Below are positions 47,537 through 56,100 of a DNA stretch of 64,000 bases, piece by piece (the stretch's first letter is position 1; the number at the start of each line of letters is the position of its first letter). Under the pieces are notes generated by a model. It searched no databases and had not been told where the DNA came from. It saw nothing but the letters and a program-made list of their open reading frames with translations. Source of the stretch: Thalassospira sp. MCCC 1A01428 (GTDB lineage Bacteria > Pseudomonadota > Alphaproteobacteria > Rhodospirillales > Thalassospiraceae); the NCBI RefSeq assembly GCF_002115825.1, contig NZ_JFJZ01000023.1:1-64000 (forward strand). Direction: 5' to 3'. The position numbers were made by a program, and so were the translations under genes.

Positions 47537-48778
47537 ATGCCCAAAGTCCGTAAATTACGCCCGCTTTTCGCCTTTCTGTTCGCACTGTTTCGTGCGCCTG
47601 GGGCGGGCGGGCGTTTTTTGTTGTTATCCGTTTTACGGGGGTGTTTTGCCCCGATACAAAAAAGCAGGCACCGGCTTTATGTCGGTTTGGTTGTGCTGAC
47701 CCTGGTGACGGTTATTGCACCTGTTACCCCGTCATTTGCTGCCGATAAATCGGCAATGCTGGAAAAAACCCGCTCACAGCTTAATGTGGCTGACGGGTTC
47801 GCGCTTTCGGTTTTTGCCGCTGTGCCCAATGCCCGTTCCATCGCTGTGGCACCGGAACTGGGTGGCATTTTTGTTGGGACGCGTGAAAGCAGCTTATATT
47901 TCGTGACCGATCCGGGGGCAGACGGCACAAAGGCCACAGTCACCCGAATATCGTCGGATTTTACCTCGGCCAATGGCGTGGCTTATAAACCCGGCACTTT
48001 GTTTGTTGCTGATCAGGACCGGGTGGTGTCGTTTGATCTTTCCGGGTTTGATGGCAAAAAACTGGCGGCGCCTGCGGCTGTTTTGTTTGATGGCCTGCCA
48101 GATAAAAGCCATCATGGCTGGCGTTATCTTGCCCTGTCCCCGGACGGGGAAACCCTGTTTGTTGCCGTGGGCGCCCCTTGTAATATTTGCAAGGTTTCCG
48201 GCCTTGAAGGCACCATCATTACGCTTCCGGTCACAGGCGGAACCCCGCAAATTTATGCATCGGGTTTACGCAATTCGGTAGGGCTGACTTTTGATCCCGA
48301 TAGGGGTGATTTGTGGTTTACCGATAATGGCGGTGACGGGCTGGGTGATGATGTTCCGCGTGAAGAGTTGAACCACGCCACCCGTGCTGGAGATTTTTAT
48401 GGTTACCCGTGGTTTGCCGGCAATAAAACCCGCGCGCCAGATTTTAAAAATGAAGCTGTCCCCCACGAGGTAACTTTTCCAGCCTTCACCTTTAACGCCC
48501 ATAATGCACCGTTAGGCATACATTTTTATAAGGGCGATGCGCTGGTGGCACTGCATGGATCATGGAACCGTACGGTACCCGATGGGTATAAGGTCGTTCG
48601 GGTAAAATTTACCGATGGCAAACCGGTTTCCGCCAGTCCGTTTTTATCGGGGTTTTTATTGACGAATGGCGCCGTTCTGGGCCGCCCGGTCGATATCAAA
48701 CCCTATGGCGATGATGGCAGCATATTGGTTTCCGATGATCATGCCGGGGTGATCTGGCGGTTAACACCGGGTTCGTGA
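47537..48778 (+). CDS. Sorbosone/glucose dehydrogenase-family protein
   Basis: 413 residues. A long N-terminal leader holds one membrane or signal helix ('LVVLTLVTVIAPVTPSFA', about 53-70), and the rest is a six-bladed propeller of the soluble PQQ-glucose/sorbosone dehydrogenase family. Motifs include 'ANGVAYKPGTLFVADQ', 'SHHGWRYLALSPDG', 'YASGLRNSVGLTFDP', 'GDLWFTDNGGD', 'DFYGYPWF' and 'ALHGSWNRTVPDGYKV'. It is probably periplasmic. PQQ or calcium use and the sugar substrate are inferred from the family. It starts 55 bases after gpt. Confidence 0.85.
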   Translation: MPKVRKLRPLFAFLFALFRAPGAGGRFLLLSVLRGCFAPIQKSRHRLYVGLVVLTLVTVIAPVTPSFAADKSAMLEKTRSQLNVADGFALSVFAAVPNARSIAVAPELGGIFVGTRESSLYFVTDPGADGTKATVTRISSDFTSANGVAYKPGTLFVADQDRVVSFDLSGFDGKKLAAPAAVLFDGLPDKSHHGWRYLALSPDGETLFVAVGAPCNICKVSGLEGTIITLPVTGGTPQIYASGLRNSVGLTFDPDRGDLWFTDNGGDGLGDDVPREELNHATRAGDFYGYPWFAGNKTRAPDFKNEAVPHEVTFPAFTFNAHNAPLGIHFYKGDALVALHGSWNRTVPDGYKVVRVKFTDGKPVSASPFLSGFLLTNGAVLGRPVDIKPYGDDGSILVSDDHAGVIWRLTPGS

Positions 48779-48859
48779 TGGTTGGAAAATTATTTGCGGC
48801 ATCTCTTGCGCGAATTTGTTGCGCAGGCTGATCAGTCAGGCTATAAAGCGTGCCGCAAA

Positions 48860-48933
48860 GCGGGTGTAGCTCAATGGTAGAGCAGAAGCTTCCCAAGCTT
48901 ACGACGAGGGTTCGATTCCCTTCACCCGCTCCA
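48860..48933 (+). tRNA. tRNA-Gly (anticodon CCC)
   Basis: A complete cloverleaf: acceptor GCGGGTG with CACCCGC, D-arm GCTC/GAGC, anticodon loop TTCCCAA with CCC centred, T-loop TTCGATT, and encoded TCCA at the 3' end. It resembles the E. coli glyU tRNA-Gly(CCC). Length is 74. The lower anticodon stem has one mismatch. Confidence 0.95.
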
Positions 48934-49024
48934 GCTTTCCCCAATCAGATATGGTTAAGTCTAAAGCTTGTGTGAACCGTCACAGGTGATTTGTCTTTGC
49001 GGGATATTCTCATATAATTAAATT

Positions 49025-49043
49025 GAGAATGATAATCATAATC
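49025..49043. promoter_or_regulatory. Fur box upstream of fecI
   Basis: The sequence gagaatgataatcataatc matches the consensus GATAATGATAATCATTATC at 17 of 19 positions. It lies 56 bases before the sigma-factor ATG and fits iron-dependent repression by Fur. Confidence 0.88.
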
Positions 49044-49098
49044 TATATGGTGTCTATTCCTTGCGGTTGGTTTTCCCGGAGGCCGCAGGTGTTTAGGA

Positions 49099-49668
49099 AT
49101 GGATTTACAGCGTGTCTATATGACCAGACGACGTTTCACCAGCTTGGCGCAAGTCGTTGAAGAATATTATGACGAGTTACTGACCTTTGTCGTCCGTCGA
49201 ACCGGGTCACGCCCCCTGGCAGAAGAGATTGTTCATGAAACATGGATTCGGGCCTGCATAACCACGGTGGTAATGCCGGGCAATCCGCGTGCTTATGTGT
49301 ACCGAATGGCCAGTAATCTGGTTGTTGATCATCATCGCAGTCATTCCGTGCGCAAGCATGTTGAACTTTCACAACCACAGGATTATGAAAGCACGGAACC
49401 GGATGCGCCGTCGCACTCGCATGATCTTGCTGTGCCATCGCATGAAGATATGGTGTCGGCCCGTCAGGAATTGGCGTTGATTTCCGATGTGGTGGCAAGG
49501 TTGCCGCAAAAATGTCGTCAGGTTTTTTTGATGTATCGCGGTCAGGAACTTTCAATGTCGGAAATTGCCGAAACGTTGGATATTTCGATCAGGACGGTCG
49601 AAAATCATGTCGCCCGGGCAATGGTCGAATGTCGCCGTTGCCTGCAAGATGCAAGACGTGACCTGTGA
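49099..49668 (+). CDS. FecI-type ECF RNA polymerase sigma factor
   Basis: 189 residues. Sigma region 2 ('YDELLTFVVRRTGSRPLAEEIVHETWIRA' and 'PRAYVYRMASNLVVDHHR') and region 4 ('LPQKCRQVFLMYRGQELSMSEIAETLDISIRTVENHVARAM') are present, with no region 1 or 3. This is the group IV FecI-type that transcribes iron-uptake operons. It is the first gene of the iron locus and lies behind the Fur box. FecR follows after 157 bases. Confidence 0.93.
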   Translation: MDLQRVYMTRRRFTSLAQVVEEYYDELLTFVVRRTGSRPLAEEIVHETWIRACITTVVMPGNPRAYVYRMASNLVVDHHRSHSVRKHVELSQPQDYESTEPDAPSHSHDLAVPSHEDMVSARQELALISDVVARLPQKCRQVFLMYRGQELSMSEIAETLDISIRTVENHVARAMVECRRCLQDARRDL

Positions 49669-49825
49669 TTAAACACCCTCGAAATGGCATCATACGTTTG
49701 TTTTCCCAATGTTTTAGTGATTGCGAGAACAGGTTGAACGGCGCCCGGATGTTCTTTGCATTTAATGTTGGGGCAAAAGGTGGCGCGGTTTTTATCGTGG
49801 AAAACGATGGCTGGGGCAGATTGGG

Positions 49826-50869
49826 ATGAATGAGCACGATGCGGATTTTTCCGCAGACATTTCGGACGAACTGTTTCAGGAGGCCGTTCTTTGGCACGGA
49901 CGCCTGCGCGATTTACCGGCCTCTTATGGGCGTTATGAAATGGTTGTTGCTGAATTTGAAAGCTGGCGCGAACAGTCTTCTTTGCATCAGGCTGCTTTTT
50001 GCGAGGTCGAGCTTTTATGGGGCAAGCTGGAATTACCAATTAAACGCATCTGGCGGGCGCAAACGCAGGTTTCGCAAGGCGAGTTCATAACACAGGACGG
50101 AAAATCAAAGGGTGCCAGCCAAATGCATTTTTCCTGGCGGCGAGCTATGGCCCTTGCTGCGGTCATAGTGGTGTGTGTTGTGATGGGGCGTTACGTCAAA
50201 AATGACGTCGAACAATATTTTAACCCTGATCTTTATATCACGACCCAACAGCCGATGACCCGGACCTTGCCGGATGGTTCCAAGGTCATGATGAATGTGC
50301 AAAGTCAGTTGGAAGTTGCTTTTTCCGCCGATAAGCGACTGGTGAAATTGCAGGAAGGTGAAGTGTGGTTTGATGTGGCCCACAATGCGCAAAAGCCGTT
50401 TGTGGTGGAAACCGCGTTGGGAAATATTACAGTTTTGGGGACGCGATTTAACGTTCGCAAAACGGCGGATGCTGTTTTTGTCAGCCTGGTAAAGGGCAGG
50501 GTCGAATTGCGGGACAATGCCGCGCCGCGCATTCGCACAACAGTGCTGGCGCCAGGGATGGAGGCCAGCTTGACGCGTCAGGGCGTTGCCGCCGCCCACC
50601 CGTTTGATGTGTTTGCGACTACCGCGTGGCAAAATGATCAGATGGTTTTCTATGACTCACCAGTTTCCGAGGTGGTTAACGAGCTGAACCGTTATTATCC
50701 GGGCAAAATTGTTATTGCGAACAGTAGTCTGCGCGATTTGCATATCAGTGGCGTTTTTCAAACCGACAATATAGGCCGTGTTCTTGGCGCGATTGAAAAT
50801 ACGCTTCCCGTGCGTGTGATCAGGTTGACGGATTATTTTGTTTTTCTTGTCTGGCGGGGCGACGCCTGA
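49826..50869 (+). CDS. FecR-type anti-sigma/sigma regulator
   Basis: 347 residues in FecR order: an N-terminal cytoplasmic DUF4880 segment (about 8-60), one membrane helix (about 108-125), a FecR beta domain (about 135-250, 'TLPDGSKVMMNVQSQLEV' and 'GEVWFDVAHNAQKPFVVET'), and a C-terminal DUF4974 region ('FQTDNIGRVLGAIENTLPVRVI'). It passes the signal from the receptor N-terminal domain in the periplasm to the cytoplasmic sigma factor. Confidence 0.93.
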   Translation: MNEHDADFSADISDELFQEAVLWHGRLRDLPASYGRYEMVVAEFESWREQSSLHQAAFCEVELLWGKLELPIKRIWRAQTQVSQGEFITQDGKSKGASQMHFSWRRAMALAAVIVVCVVMGRYVKNDVEQYFNPDLYITTQQPMTRTLPDGSKVMMNVQSQLEVAFSADKRLVKLQEGEVWFDVAHNAQKPFVVETALGNITVLGTRFNVRKTADAVFVSLVKGRVELRDNAAPRIRTTVLAPGMEASLTRQGVAAAHPFDVFATTAWQNDQMVFYDSPVSEVVNELNRYYPGKIVIANSSLRDLHISGVFQTDNIGRVLGAIENTLPVRVIRLTDYFVFLVWRGDA

Positions 50870-51083
50870 TCACGTAAGGCTACACGCCTTGCGGATGATT
50901 CCAGAAAAAACATATGTAAATCAGTTGGTTATGTTGATTTTGACGGATTTTTTTTGTTGGAAATCAGGTTTTCTTAAAAAAGAGGTATTGGACTAGGGGG
51001 TAATCGTTTCTGGTCCGTCTTACTTATATGTCGCGAATGCGCCGTATTCGCAATTTGATGATGTATAGAGTTGGGGAACTGAA

Positions 51084-53507
51084 TTGGGAACGCTGGGCAG
51101 ATCAAAAACAGGCATGAGTATGTGCCTTATGGTGTCGTTTGCGGCACTTATGAATAGCCACACGGCATGGGGCGACGAGGTAAAGAAAAACCAGTTCGCG
51201 GATGAAAATCAGACAAAATATCAGTTTAATATTGCGTCGCAGCCTTTACCTCAGGCGCTTGCGGCATTTTCAGCTATGACCGGTATTCAGGTTCTTTACA
51301 CCGAAAAATCGATTTATTCTTATCGTTCTGTGGCTCTGCAAAGCGAATTTGGGGCCAGTGACGGATTGCAGGCCTTGTTGGGTGGGACCGATTTGCAGTT
51401 TCGCTATACAGCGGATCGTTCTGTTACGATTGAAAAGCGCTCGGCGGCTTCAAGCCTTAACGATGAAGTTGAAGTCGGTGCAATTACCGTTATTGGCACC
51501 CGCCAATCGCGTTATGACAGCCGTTATTCCGAGACGGGCACGTTGGTTGCCAAGGATGTGACAGACATTCCAAGGACGGTTGATGTTATTCCCGAACAGC
51601 TTTTGCTAGATCAGCATGCCCGCGAACTGGAAGATGTTTATCGGTTGTCACCTAATGTGGTGAATGTTGACGGTTATGGCGGTAGCCGCGAGGATTTTCT
51701 GATCAGAGGGTTTCGCCGCCGGGATGATATTTACCGGAATGGTGTTCGCCTGAAAACCAATGGCCGCGTGAACCCCGATACGGTCGATAGCGTGCAGATT
51801 GTAAAGGGGCCGGTTGCCGAAATCGGGCAGATGACACCAGGTGGTTTGGTTAATATCATTACCAAAAAACCCCAGTTCATCCGTGAAAACCATATCGCGA
51901 CCGATTTTGATGAATATGGTGAACGCGAGGTCCAGGCGGATTTCACCGGGCCGCTTAATGAAGAAAAAACAATTGCTTATCGTTTGACAACTTCAGCAGA
52001 AAACAGCCGCAATTTTCGCAAATCCGACATTGATCGCCAGTTCTTGTCGTCCTCTTTCTATTGGGAGGCCGATAATGGTGCGAATGTTAACTTCAATTAC
52101 GAATATACGCATGATGAGCGTCCGATTGATCGCGGTGTTATTACTGTTCCGGGAAACGGGACGCAGCGCAACATCGTCAACACATCGGTTGAGACCCGGT
52201 TTGATCAGTCCAATTTGAATAATCGGGACGTATCGACCCATATTTTGGAGCTCGATACCGCGATACCTGTTTTCAACGATGACTGGACGTTTGAAAACAA
52301 GCTGTTTTATGCCTACGAGCAAGTTGATGAAATTCGCAACGAAGTTGTTAATGTTTCGAATACGGGCATTTTGACGCGCCGGGTTCAGGGCAATGATGAT
52401 CGCGAATTGAGCACGGCCTTTGTTCGGATGCAATTGCGCGGTGAATTTGACGCCGGGCTGCCTGTGGATCTGGTTTCAGGTGTTGAATTGCGTCATCAGG
52501 ACGAAAGCTGGACCAACTTTGCCGGGGCGAACCAAACGGGCGGAACCGTTTCAAACCCGTCGTCCTTTACCCTGATTGACAATACCGACAGCAATCCGAT
52601 CCTGCGTCGATATACCGAGGTCAAGCAGCTTTCCTATGGTCCTTATGCCCAGGGCGACATTCATCTGACCGATGCGGTCACCATGACACTTGGTGCGCGT
52701 TACGAAGTTGTCGCGAACGAATATAATCAGGTTGATCGCCTGACCGATACAGCCAGCGGTTTTGATCCGGACTCCGATGGACATTTGACCAAATCTGCGG
52801 CCCTGGTTTGGAAACCGGTCGAGGAATTGTCACTTTATGCATCCTATGCCGAAACTTTCCAGTCTCAGAATATCTATTCCGGCAACGAAACCACTGCCGT
52901 GTTTGCCCCCGAGAAAGGTCGGCAATATGAAGTTGGTGCAAAATGGTCAGGGTTGAACGATCGCCTTTTATTAAGCGGCGCGCTTTTTGACATTCATCAG
53001 AAAAATGTTGTTGAAACGGTCAATGGGACGCCTGAAATGACAGGTGGTATTCGGTCACGTGGGGCCGAAGCCGTTATTACCGCCAATCCGGTTCAAGGGT
53101 TGAACTTGCGCGCCGGGGTCGGGCTGCTGGATGCTGAAATTGTCAGCGAGAATGCGAATAATGGCAACACACCAACCAATACACCAGATATTACGACCAG
53201 CCTGTGGGCCAGCTATGAGTTTCAAAAAGCCAAAAGCAGTTTGAAGGGCCTGGGGTTTGGGGCCGGACTTTACCATGTTGGCAATCGTTATGGGGACAGT
53301 GCGCACAGTTTTGAACTGGGGGACTATACGCTGCTGGATTTAGGCATGTGGTATTACTTGCCGGTCCGAAACGAGTCTCGGGTAAGATTTGACCTTGGGG
53401 TCAAGAACGTGACGGACGAACAATATTATGTTGCCTCTGGTGGGACATATCGCGTGAGCGTGGGCGCACCGCGGACGTTCTTCGGGAGCATCCGGTTTGA
53501 GTTCTGA
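51084..53507 (+). CDS. TonB-dependent siderophore receptor with STN domain
   Basis: 807 residues. In order: signal peptide (about 1-30), an STN signalling domain (about 45-115, 'PLPQALAAFSAMTGIQVLYT'), a plug ('PRTVDVIPEQLLLDQ' ... 'GPVAEIGQMTPGGLVNIITKKP'), and a 22-strand-type barrel ending 'FFGSIRFEF' with terminal Phe. The STN domain talks to the neighbouring FecR. The plug sequence is of FhuA/FpvA siderophore type; the particular siderophore is unknown. The start is a TTG with GGGGA six bases upstream. The 214-base gap before it should hold the FecI-dependent promoter. Confidence 0.94.
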   Translation: MGTLGRSKTGMSMCLMVSFAALMNSHTAWGDEVKKNQFADENQTKYQFNIASQPLPQALAAFSAMTGIQVLYTEKSIYSYRSVALQSEFGASDGLQALLGGTDLQFRYTADRSVTIEKRSAASSLNDEVEVGAITVIGTRQSRYDSRYSETGTLVAKDVTDIPRTVDVIPEQLLLDQHARELEDVYRLSPNVVNVDGYGGSREDFLIRGFRRRDDIYRNGVRLKTNGRVNPDTVDSVQIVKGPVAEIGQMTPGGLVNIITKKPQFIRENHIATDFDEYGEREVQADFTGPLNEEKTIAYRLTTSAENSRNFRKSDIDRQFLSSSFYWEADNGANVNFNYEYTHDERPIDRGVITVPGNGTQRNIVNTSVETRFDQSNLNNRDVSTHILELDTAIPVFNDDWTFENKLFYAYEQVDEIRNEVVNVSNTGILTRRVQGNDDRELSTAFVRMQLRGEFDAGLPVDLVSGVELRHQDESWTNFAGANQTGGTVSNPSSFTLIDNTDSNPILRRYTEVKQLSYGPYAQGDIHLTDAVTMTLGARYEVVANEYNQVDRLTDTASGFDPDSDGHLTKSAALVWKPVEELSLYASYAETFQSQNIYSGNETTAVFAPEKGRQYEVGAKWSGLNDRLLLSGALFDIHQKNVVETVNGTPEMTGGIRSRGAEAVITANPVQGLNLRAGVGLLDAEIVSENANNGNTPTNTPDITTSLWASYEFQKAKSSLKGLGFGAGLYHVGNRYGDSAHSFELGDYTLLDLGMWYYLPVRNESRVRFDLGVKNVTDEQYYVASGGTYRVSVGAPRTFFGSIRFEF

Positions 53508-54864
53508 TCCTGCGCGCTATGGCACGAAGCAGGCAGGCAAGCCAATTAAACCCTTGTGGTTTGACTGGCATAGCTGGATTGGCGTCTGCTTTGGTCTGAT
53601 GCTGTTTACCATTTGCTGGAGCGGCGCTTTCGCCGCTCTTTCGCAGGAATTCGACTGGCTGGTAACGCCTTCGGCACGCATTGCGTCCTTTGCCGGGGAT
53701 GTCGATTTTTCGGGCATTTTTGCCGCGGTTAAACAGCAGTTTCCAAATGCCCGGATCGAGTTTCTGCAACAACCGCTTTATTCGGTTTTTGCCGCTACGG
53801 TTGATATCATTACGGAGCAGGGGGAGCGGCGGATTGTTCACGTTGACCCGGCAACGCTGCAGGTTACCGGCAGTCAGTCGATTTTCACCATCGAAAGGTT
53901 TTTTCGCGAATACCATGAAGCCCTGTTTGGCTTTTACGGTGCAGGAAAATTCATCATAACGGCGTGTGCCGTGCCGCTCATCCTGGCAATGATCAGTGCA
54001 TTATTGTTTTACCGGCGCTGGTGGCGCCGGTTTTTTGCGCTGCGAACGGGGAAATCATCGGTCAGCTTCTGGAGCAGCCTGCACAAGCTGGCAGGTCTTT
54101 GGAGCCTGTGGTTCGTTGTGCTGATATCCCTGACCGGTGGCTGGTATTTGTTTGAGGAAGGGCGCTACAAGCTGGGCGATGGCAAGTTTGCCTATGTCGA
54201 TTCCTTTCCGTTGGCGGTAAATGTTTTGCCAAAACTTCAAACACCGCCAGGCCAACGCCTGCCCTTTCAGGATTTGCTGGTTCGTGCACAAACAACACGA
54301 CCAGATATGCGCATTACCGGGATTTACCCCAATCGCGGCGGGTATTTTTACGTGATCGGGCAGGCCGATGATATTCTGGTGCGTGATCGCGCAAACAAAA
54401 TCTATCTCGATCCGGGCACAGGCGAGGTTGTTTTTAATCAGCACGCAGATGACTTGTCCCCTTATTGGCGGTGGTCGGACATGGCCGATCCGCTGCATTT
54501 TGGCGCGTTTGGCGGTTTGCTAACCAAAGTTTTGTGGTTTGTCTTTGGGCTGACCCTATCTGGTTTGGCTCTAAGCGGTGCCTGGCTGCATATGAAAAAA
54601 CGTCAAAGATCACGCAAAACCGGCCCAAAGCGGCGTGGAACATTGATGCTGGCGGGCGTCTTCACCCTGTTGCCGTTGGCTTCTTTGCCTATCATGTGGG
54701 TGTATCTGGTTCGCATTGGCCCGAAGATCGACGGCCACAGACAACTGGCTGAATTGCCAATCGGGGTGACGGTCTTTGTTGGTATCTGGCTTTTGACGAC
54801 ATTCAGTATCAAACTGATCTGGCTGTGGTCTTGTTATCGTTTAAATAAGGTGCCACCGGAATGA
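53497..54864 (+). CDS. PepSY-associated membrane protein
   Basis: 455 residues with about six membrane helices (roughly 24-44, 150-172, 195-217, 345-366, 383-405 and 420-440) and PepSY-type periplasmic loops ('RIVHVDPATLQVTGSQS' and 'IYLDPGTGEVVFN'). 'FREYHEALFGFYGAGK' resembles the HExH-type His motif of iron-regulated PepSY proteins, which are thought to aid ferric-siderophore reduction. The start is a TTG at 53497 with GGGAG upstream. It overlaps the receptor by 11 bases, so they are translationally coupled. Confidence 0.88.
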   Translation: MSSDPARYGTKQAGKPIKPLWFDWHSWIGVCFGLMLFTICWSGAFAALSQEFDWLVTPSARIASFAGDVDFSGIFAAVKQQFPNARIEFLQQPLYSVFAATVDIITEQGERRIVHVDPATLQVTGSQSIFTIERFFREYHEALFGFYGAGKFIITACAVPLILAMISALLFYRRWWRRFFALRTGKSSVSFWSSLHKLAGLWSLWFVVLISLTGGWYLFEEGRYKLGDGKFAYVDSFPLAVNVLPKLQTPPGQRLPFQDLLVRAQTTRPDMRITGIYPNRGGYFYVIGQADDILVRDRANKIYLDPGTGEVVFNQHADDLSPYWRWSDMADPLHFGAFGGLLTKVLWFVFGLTLSGLALSGAWLHMKKRQRSRKTGPKRRGTLMLAGVFTLLPLASLPIMWVYLVRIGPKIDGHRQLAELPIGVTVFVGIWLLTTFSIKLIWLWSCYRLNKVPPE

Positions 54865-54901
54865 AAGGTGCCGCCAGAGCATTTCGCTAAAAACAGATGG
54901 C

Positions 54902-55708
54902 TTATTCACGCGGCAAATATTCCAGCCCGGATTTGCGGGCTTCTTCGTCGCTGCAGGAGGTGACGGGGGCATCTTTGCGCACGAAATTGACAAAGCGCGA
55001 ATCAAGCGGGCTGATATAATGGCCTTCGCCATCACCCACAAACAGGCAGCGCTGTTTTTCACCCTTCAGACGTTTGCCCTCGCGCCATTCGGCAGGGGGC
55101 ACCATTTTGGCACCATAAAGGCCGATGCCGGCATTGGCGGCCTGTTTTGCCTGGTCATCATAATCCAGCGAGAAACCAGGAATCGGCAGGGCTTCGCCAT
55201 CTGCGATCATGGCTGATCCAATGTCGCGATCACCAATCGAGCATTCCACCCGGGGCCAGTTTTTGCCATCCAGCCCGCTATCCTTGCTGCCATCATTGCG
55301 CTGGTCATCGGCCAGCACGCATTCGGCGGGGAAGGGGGACATGATAAAATATTTCTGCAACTGCATCCCGGCGGAGAGGCCACAATCCTGCAAATTATCG
55401 TCATGCAGGCATTGCTGGCCCAGTTCGGGTGCGTCAATCCCGGCAATGTCAAACACATGCCCGTCAATCAGGATGGTGTCGCCATCAATGGCAAAAACCT
55501 TGTGCCCGTCGGCCTCAAAGGCGGTCTGGTTACTGACATCGGGTGGGGTTGCCGGTTTGGCGGTTTGTGCTGTTTGCGCCGTCTCCGCGTTTTGGGCATT
55601 GGCAGGCTGGCCCAGAGCAAGCGGGGCGGCCAGCAGGCCGATAGCCAGAACCGGAACATAAACACGCGATTGCAGGAATTTTCGCCAGAAAGCAGCGGGC
55701 AGGATCAT
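54902..55708 (-). CDS. Secreted staphylococcal-nuclease-like protein
   Basis: 268 residues. After a signal peptide or anchor (about 10-40) and an Ala/Thr/Gln-rich linker (about 35-62), an SNase-like domain starts at 'KVFAIDGDTILIDGHVFDIAGIDAPELGQ'. The Asp of 'DGDTI' and the Glu of 'IDAPE' are kept, but the Arg expected before 'xGIDAPE' (Arg35 of the S. aureus enzyme) is Asp here. Catalysis is therefore doubtful. It converges on the PepSY gene. Confidence 0.8.
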   Translation of the reverse strand: MILPAAFWRKFLQSRVYVPVLAIGLLAAPLALGQPANAQNAETAQTAQTAKPATPPDVSNQTAFEADGHKVFAIDGDTILIDGHVFDIAGIDAPELGQQCLHDDNLQDCGLSAGMQLQKYFIMSPFPAECVLADDQRNDGSKDSGLDGKNWPRVECSIGDRDIGSAMIADGEALPIPGFSLDYDDQAKQAANAGIGLYGAKMVPPAEWREGKRLKGEKQRCLFVGDGEGHYISPLDSRFVNFVRKDAPVTSCSDEEARKSGLEYLPRE

Positions 55709-56100
55709 GGGTGTTCTCTTTGCTTTTATCTTTGCTTTGGCCGCATCGTTTCATCACGCCTGTCTCGCACCCACCATAGGAAGGCACCGGGAAAGGCACG
55801 ATGGTTCGGGGTTAACGGGCAGGGACAGGCCCGGTAAACCCCCGGAAAGCAGACCATAGCACTGATGATGCGAAAACACGGCGAAAAGATGCCAGTTTAA
55901 GGCCCTGATTGCGAAAACCATGCGATAACGGGATGCACCCGAAGCAATTTACGGTTATAGAGCATAGGATAAACAGGGATCGGGGAAAGGTGCGTGGTAT
56001 AAAATGGCCGCGCAGGCGTTGCCCACGCGATAACGGGTAAATCAGATCGTCTCCCGGACCAAACGCCCCGGCATGGTTAATGCCGATTGTACAAACTTGC
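55709..56100. other. Divergent intergenic region, 392 bases
   Basis: No gene seen. It separates the SNase-like gene (minus) from trkH (plus). The 11-mer GCGATAACGGG occurs twice (about 55923 and 56026). I cannot assign a function to it. Confidence 0.5.

Noticed and set aside
50959-50964. GGAAAT as a FecI-type -35 box before the receptor
   Set aside because: The expected TCCTTT-like -10 at 17 bases is not present, so the match is too weak to list as a promoter.
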